A stretch of DNA of 8,117 bases, from contig JAPPNT010000046.1 of NCBI GenBank assembly GCA_028873745.1, positions 5,823 through 13,939 of the forward strand. Direction: 5' to 3'. Both the position numbers and the translations under genes were made by a program. Position 1 is the stretch's first letter, and the number at the start of each line of letters is the position of its first letter. This document shows positions 6,013 to 8,117 of the stretch, in pieces. This DNA comes from Chloroflexota bacterium (GTDB taxonomy: Bacteria > Chloroflexota > Dehalococcoidia > Lucifugimonadales > UBA1127). The notes beneath the pieces were generated by a model that saw only the letters and a program-made list of their open reading frames with translations, searched no databases and was not told the DNA's origin.

Positions 6013-6728
6013 CAGCACTCCGTCCGGCACAATCGCAGCACGGAATGGGGATACCGGCAGTCCAGCACGCCGTAGAAGCAGGGGAGGCAGAAGCAAACCG
6101 TGCGGCCGTGGTCTTCGTCCTCGTCTTCATGGCCCGCGAAGTTCTCCCTGCCCTCCTTGAGGAAGAAGGGAACCAGGAACAGGGCCGCAACGGGGTCGGC
6201 CCACCACCAGGCGAACAGGCTGTTGAGGGCCAGCCCCACCAGGATGGTCACGTCCTGCAGGTCGCAGAAGAGGCTCTCCATGGCCTCGGCCCGCAGCGAC
6301 CGCGACTGCATCCGGGCGGCGATGCGCATCTTGGCGACGTAGAGGACGGACATCACGACGGCGCTCGCGACGACGAGCGCGATACCGACGAGGCTCGGCT
6401 GCGGCTCGGGCAGCCAACCCACCAGGTTGGCGCCGGAGTGGAGGACGATGTAGGCCGCGAGGAGGAAGAAGCTGAGCCCCAGCAGCCGCTGCGCCCGCCG
6501 CTCGGCTGCCTCAGCCGCCGACTCGTCCAGCCGCGTCTTCAGCCGCCACACCAGAACGCCGCCGGCCAGGAACTCGACGATGCTGTCCAGCCCGAAGGCC
6601 AGCATCGCGACGCTGCCGGCATCGAGCCCCGCCCACAACGCGACGACGGCCTCCAGCAGATTCCACAGCAGGCCAGCGATCACCAGGAGCAGGGCAGCCC
6701 TGCGAAGGGACTCGGAGTTCAGCGCCAC
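6003..6728 (-). CDS. Cation-efflux (CDF-related) family transporter with Cys-rich tail
   Basis: A 241-residue membrane protein. The GTG start at 6728 has AAGGAGGAA seven bases upstream on the minus strand. Hydrophobic segments lie at about residues 11-33, 38-60, 82-104, 113-131 and 160-190, the layout of a cation-efflux domain. Expected metal-site positions are altered: transmembrane segment 2 has FGLDSIVE (Asp48, Glu52) instead of DxxxD, and the later site has CDLQD (Cys155, Asp159) instead of HxxxD. The segment LNSLFAWWWADPVAAL (168-183) is characteristic of this family branch. The cytosolic tail has HEDEDEDH (200-207) and seven cysteines (212, 214, 217, 224, 234, 238, 239), a plausible metal-binding or docking module. 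It probably exports a divalent metal; soft or thiophilic metal would suit Cys ligands, but that is inference. The stop is TAG. Confidence 0.82.
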   Translation of the reverse strand: MALNSESLRRAALLLVIAGLLWNLLEAVVALWAGLDAGSVAMLAFGLDSIVEFLAGGVLVWRLKTRLDESAAEAAERRAQRLLGLSFFLLAAYIVLHSGANLVGWLPEPQPSLVGIALVVASAVVMSVLYVAKMRIAARMQSRSLRAEAMESLFCDLQDVTILVGLALNSLFAWWWADPVAALFLVPFFLKEGRENFAGHEDEDEDHGRTVCFCLPCFYGVLDCRYPHSVLRLCRTECCPA

Positions 6729-6797
6729 GAGGGGGTTCCTCCTTCAAATCTACCCGCACAGGTTACATAAGAGTACAGTCAGCCTAGTAGACGCCGG

Positions 6798-6819
6798 CGA
6801 GGGCAGTCAATAGCCCTCG
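6798..6819 (-). terminator. Stem-loop after the Cys4-HTH gene (possible terminator)
   Basis: CGAGGGC (6798-6804) and GCCCTCG (6813-6819) form a perfect seven-base stem with an eight-base loop, 12 bases beyond the stop of the minus-strand HTH gene. An outer GCC/GGC pair (6793-6795 and 6821-6823) can extend it. No T-run follows on either strand, so termination is plausible but unproven. It separates this gene from the transporter. Confidence 0.42.
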
Positions 6820-6830
6820 GGGCACTTCTC

Positions 6831-7136
6831 CTACGCCGCGCGCTTGCGCTGTGCGGGTTGCTCCCGGGCGCGGCGCATGGCGCGGAAGACGGTGCGCTCG
6901 CTTACGTGGAAGCGGCGGGCTAGCTGGGAGACGGAGAGGCGCTCCCGGCGGCGGGCCTCCATGATCCTGGCGTCGCGGCGGTCACGGGCGTCGCGGCGAA
7001 GGTAGCCGGGGTCGTCGTGCTTGCACTGGGGCAGCGGGCACCGCAGGCAGGAGCGGGAGACCTCGCACCCCTCGTCGCGGTACGGGTAGCTCTCCGGAAG
7101 GATGTCCCACGGCAGGTCGGTGTTCGTTCGTCCCAC
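6831..7136 (-). CDS. Small Cys4 / helix-turn-helix protein, phage-associated
   Basis: A 101-residue protein. The GTG start at 7136 has AGGGGAG four bases upstream on the minus strand, and the stop is TAG. The N-terminal part has four cysteines spaced CX5CX2CX4C (24, 30, 33, 38: C-EVSRS-CLRC-PLPQ-C), a likely zinc or iron-sulfur ligand set. A basic linker follows, then a helix-turn-helix at about 67-88 (SVSQLARRFHVSERTVFRAM), the resolvase/sigma-like HTH form. It ends in a basic tail. It lies 55 bases after the terminase stop in the same direction, which suggests phage DNA handling or regulation, for example a small-terminase-like or control protein; that role is inference. I recall similar CLxCPLPxC plus HTH proteins in uncultivated Chloroflexota genomes but cannot name the family. 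Confidence 0.75.
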   Translation of the reverse strand: MGRTNTDLPWDILPESYPYRDEGCEVSRSCLRCPLPQCKHDDPGYLRRDARDRRDARIMEARRRERLSVSQLARRFHVSERTVFRAMRRAREQPAQRKRAA

Positions 7137-7191
7137 TGCGCTCCCCTTTCGATCGTGTCTGGCGTTGGTGTTGGGCGGCCCCCCGGCGGGG

Positions 7192-7926
7192 CTAGAGCGG
7201 CGGCTCGTCCGGCACGCGGCCGCGCGCGGTGCGAGGCTGGCCGGCGGCCGCGGCGCGAACCATGAGGGCGAGGCTCATCAGGTAGTCGTCATGCCCGCGC
7301 GAGGGCTCCACGAAGAAGTCCATGGTCCGGCTGACGCGGTAGCGGGCCTGCGCCAGCTCCATCTCGCGCCAGAACTCGGCGAACTCGGCGGAGCCGTCGC
7401 CCGCGTAGGCGGTGAGGCGGCCGGAGTTGACGGCTCCCAGCAGGTCGAAGCCGAGCTGGGACTTGCCGGCGGCGGTGAAAACGAAGGGTTCGACGGCGGC
7501 GCCCATCGCCTTGACGAGGCCGCTGGCGACGCCCGCGCCGAGGCCGGTCGCGTCGACGACAACGCGGCGGCAGCGCCACGTGCGCTTGAGCAGGTCGGCC
7601 AGCGCCGACGTCAGGGCGTGGTGGGGCTCGCCCGTCCACCGGTAGTGCTCGACGACGCGCACGAGGGGGTCGCCGGCGGGGGTGGGCTCGATCTCGCCGA
7701 CGGTGACGACCGTCGCGTCGCGTCCCCCGCGCTCGGCGGGGCTGTCCAGGCCCGCGTCGAGGACGAGGGCGGTTGGACGGTCGGGGGCGCCCCACGGCTC
7801 GCGGGCCACGTCGACACCGGCGACGTAGGTGTAGCCGGGGCGGGGCACGCGCAGGCGGGGGTGCTCGCCGCGGAGGCGCGCGAGCTGGCTGCGGCTGAAC
7901 ATGCCCTCGCCGGGCGCGACGGGCAT
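7192..7926 (-). CDS. Phage terminase large subunit, nuclease-domain portion
   Basis: The C-terminal RNase H-like nuclease of a DNA-packaging terminase. Numbered from the ATG at 7926, key elements are YVAGVDVA (Asp39, first catalytic acid), VVVDATGLGAGVASGLV (Asp125), and GHDDYLMSLAL (Asp213/214), the metal-binding acidic set of gp17-like nucleases. Between them lie HYRWTGEPHHA and DLLGAVNSGRL, typical of the family. The enzyme cuts concatemeric phage DNA and is normally fused to an N-terminal ATPase. The ATG at 7926 has no RBS and lies inside conserved sequence, so it is not the true start: the coding sequence continues upstream to the window edge but meets TAG at 8068-8070 (see the neighbouring entry). 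The stop is TAG. The Cys4-HTH gene follows 55 bases downstream, and no other phage structural gene is in view. Confidence 0.85.
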   Translation of the reverse strand: MPVAPGEGMFSRSQLARLRGEHPRLRVPRPGYTYVAGVDVAREPWGAPDRPTALVLDAGLDSPAERGGRDATVVTVGEIEPTPAGDPLVRVVEHYRWTGEPHHALTSALADLLKRTWRCRRVVVDATGLGAGVASGLVKAMGAAVEPFVFTAAGKSQLGFDLLGAVNSGRLTAYAGDGSAEFAEFWREMELAQARYRVSRTMDFFVEPSRGHDDYLMSLALMVRAAAAGQPRTARGRVPDEPPL

Positions 7927-8117
7927 GAGGCGGTACTGGGTGCGGAAGAGGGGGTGCTCCTCGCCGAGCCGCAGCCGCTCGGTCTCGACGTAGTCGCCGT
8001 AGTCGGGGCTGCACTCGGCGACGGCCCGCCAGTCGAAGGCGAAGTGGCGGCGGAGGCCGTCGCGGCGCTACAGCTCGCGGCCCTCCGCGGCGAGCACCTC
8101 CAGCAGGGTAGCGCCCT
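7927..8117 (-). pseudogene. Upstream part of the terminase frame, interrupted by an amber codon
   Basis: The terminase reading frame continues without shift above 7926. It encodes HFAFDWRAVAECSPDYGDYV, then a stretch ending in LGEEHPLFRTQYRL, typical of the linker between terminase ATPase and nuclease. At 8068-8070 it reads TAG (CTG TAG CGC on the minus strand). Above that the same frame stays open to the edge (GATLLEVLAAEGREL), consistent with one gene disrupted by a single base change such as CAG to TAG. No ATG, GTG or TTG start lies between the TAG and 7926. The ATPase domain must lie beyond the window. It may be a decaying prophage gene, a sequencing error, or a readthrough site. Confidence 0.65.

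Noticed and set aside
6045..6770. A 241-codon plus-strand frame across the cation transporter
   Set aside because: Antisense to a protein with clear transmembrane segments, family motifs and RBS; composition is polar and repetitive.
7289..8014. An alternative minus-strand frame in the terminase region
   Set aside because: Almost pure Arg/Pro/Ala; the other frame carries the terminase motifs.
8068..8070. Genetic-code recoding of TAG as a sense codon
   Set aside because: The terminase and the HTH gene, like most host genes here, end in TAG, so general reassignment would extend them all; single-site mutation or error is simpler.
1..8117. CRISPR array, tRNA, rRNA, insertion sequence
   Set aside because: No regularly spaced repeats, no tRNA-like cloverleaf or CCA end, no rRNA stretch, and no transposase or terminal inverted repeats were recognised.

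Overview
The window is GC-rich and densely packed with genes. It looks like bacterial chromosome from an uncultivated, high-GC lineage. The mix of genes and the style of the short dispersed repeats would fit Chloroflexota (Dehalococcoidia or SAR202-like), but that is an impression, not a demonstrated placement. Nine of the eleven recognisable genes end in TAG, two in TAA and none in TGA, which is unusual for such GC-rich DNA.

Layout. Bases 1-798 (+) hold the C-terminal part of a membrane sterol-reductase-family protein (ERG4/ERG24 type), cut by the left edge. A small basic protein follows (842-1048, +). It converges on a 100-residue acidic protein of unknown function (1071-1373, -). A 224-base divergent intergenic region with a strong hairpin leads to glmS (1598-3400, +, TTG start), which makes glucosamine-6-phosphate for the cell envelope. 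Behind glmS lie two copies of a short dispersed repeat. Next comes a compact regulatory unit: an ArsR-type repressor (3535-3819, +) with a near-consensus promoter, a palindromic operator between -35 and -10, and a predicted leaderless start. It is followed by a VOC/glyoxalase-fold protein (3834-4217, +).

Further right are an alpha/beta hydrolase (4305-5162, +) and an S51-family (peptidase E-like) serine peptidase (5184-5885, +), 21 bases apart and probably co-transcribed. A dispersed hairpin repeat (5901-5937) separates them from genes on the minus strand. Those are a cation-efflux-family transporter with a Cys-rich tail (6003-6728), a small Cys4 plus helix-turn-helix protein (6831-7136), and the nuclease domain of a phage large terminase (7192 to the right edge).

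The right end is therefore prophage-like. The terminase frame appears to be broken by an in-frame amber codon at 8068-8070, which suggests decay, a sequence error, or stop readthrough. The parts most worth a second look are the ArsR promoter/operator, the amber codon, the Cys4-HTH protein beside the terminase, and the altered metal-site residues and Cys/acidic tail of the transporter. I see no CRISPR array, rRNA or tRNA, and no clearly novel multi-gene system.
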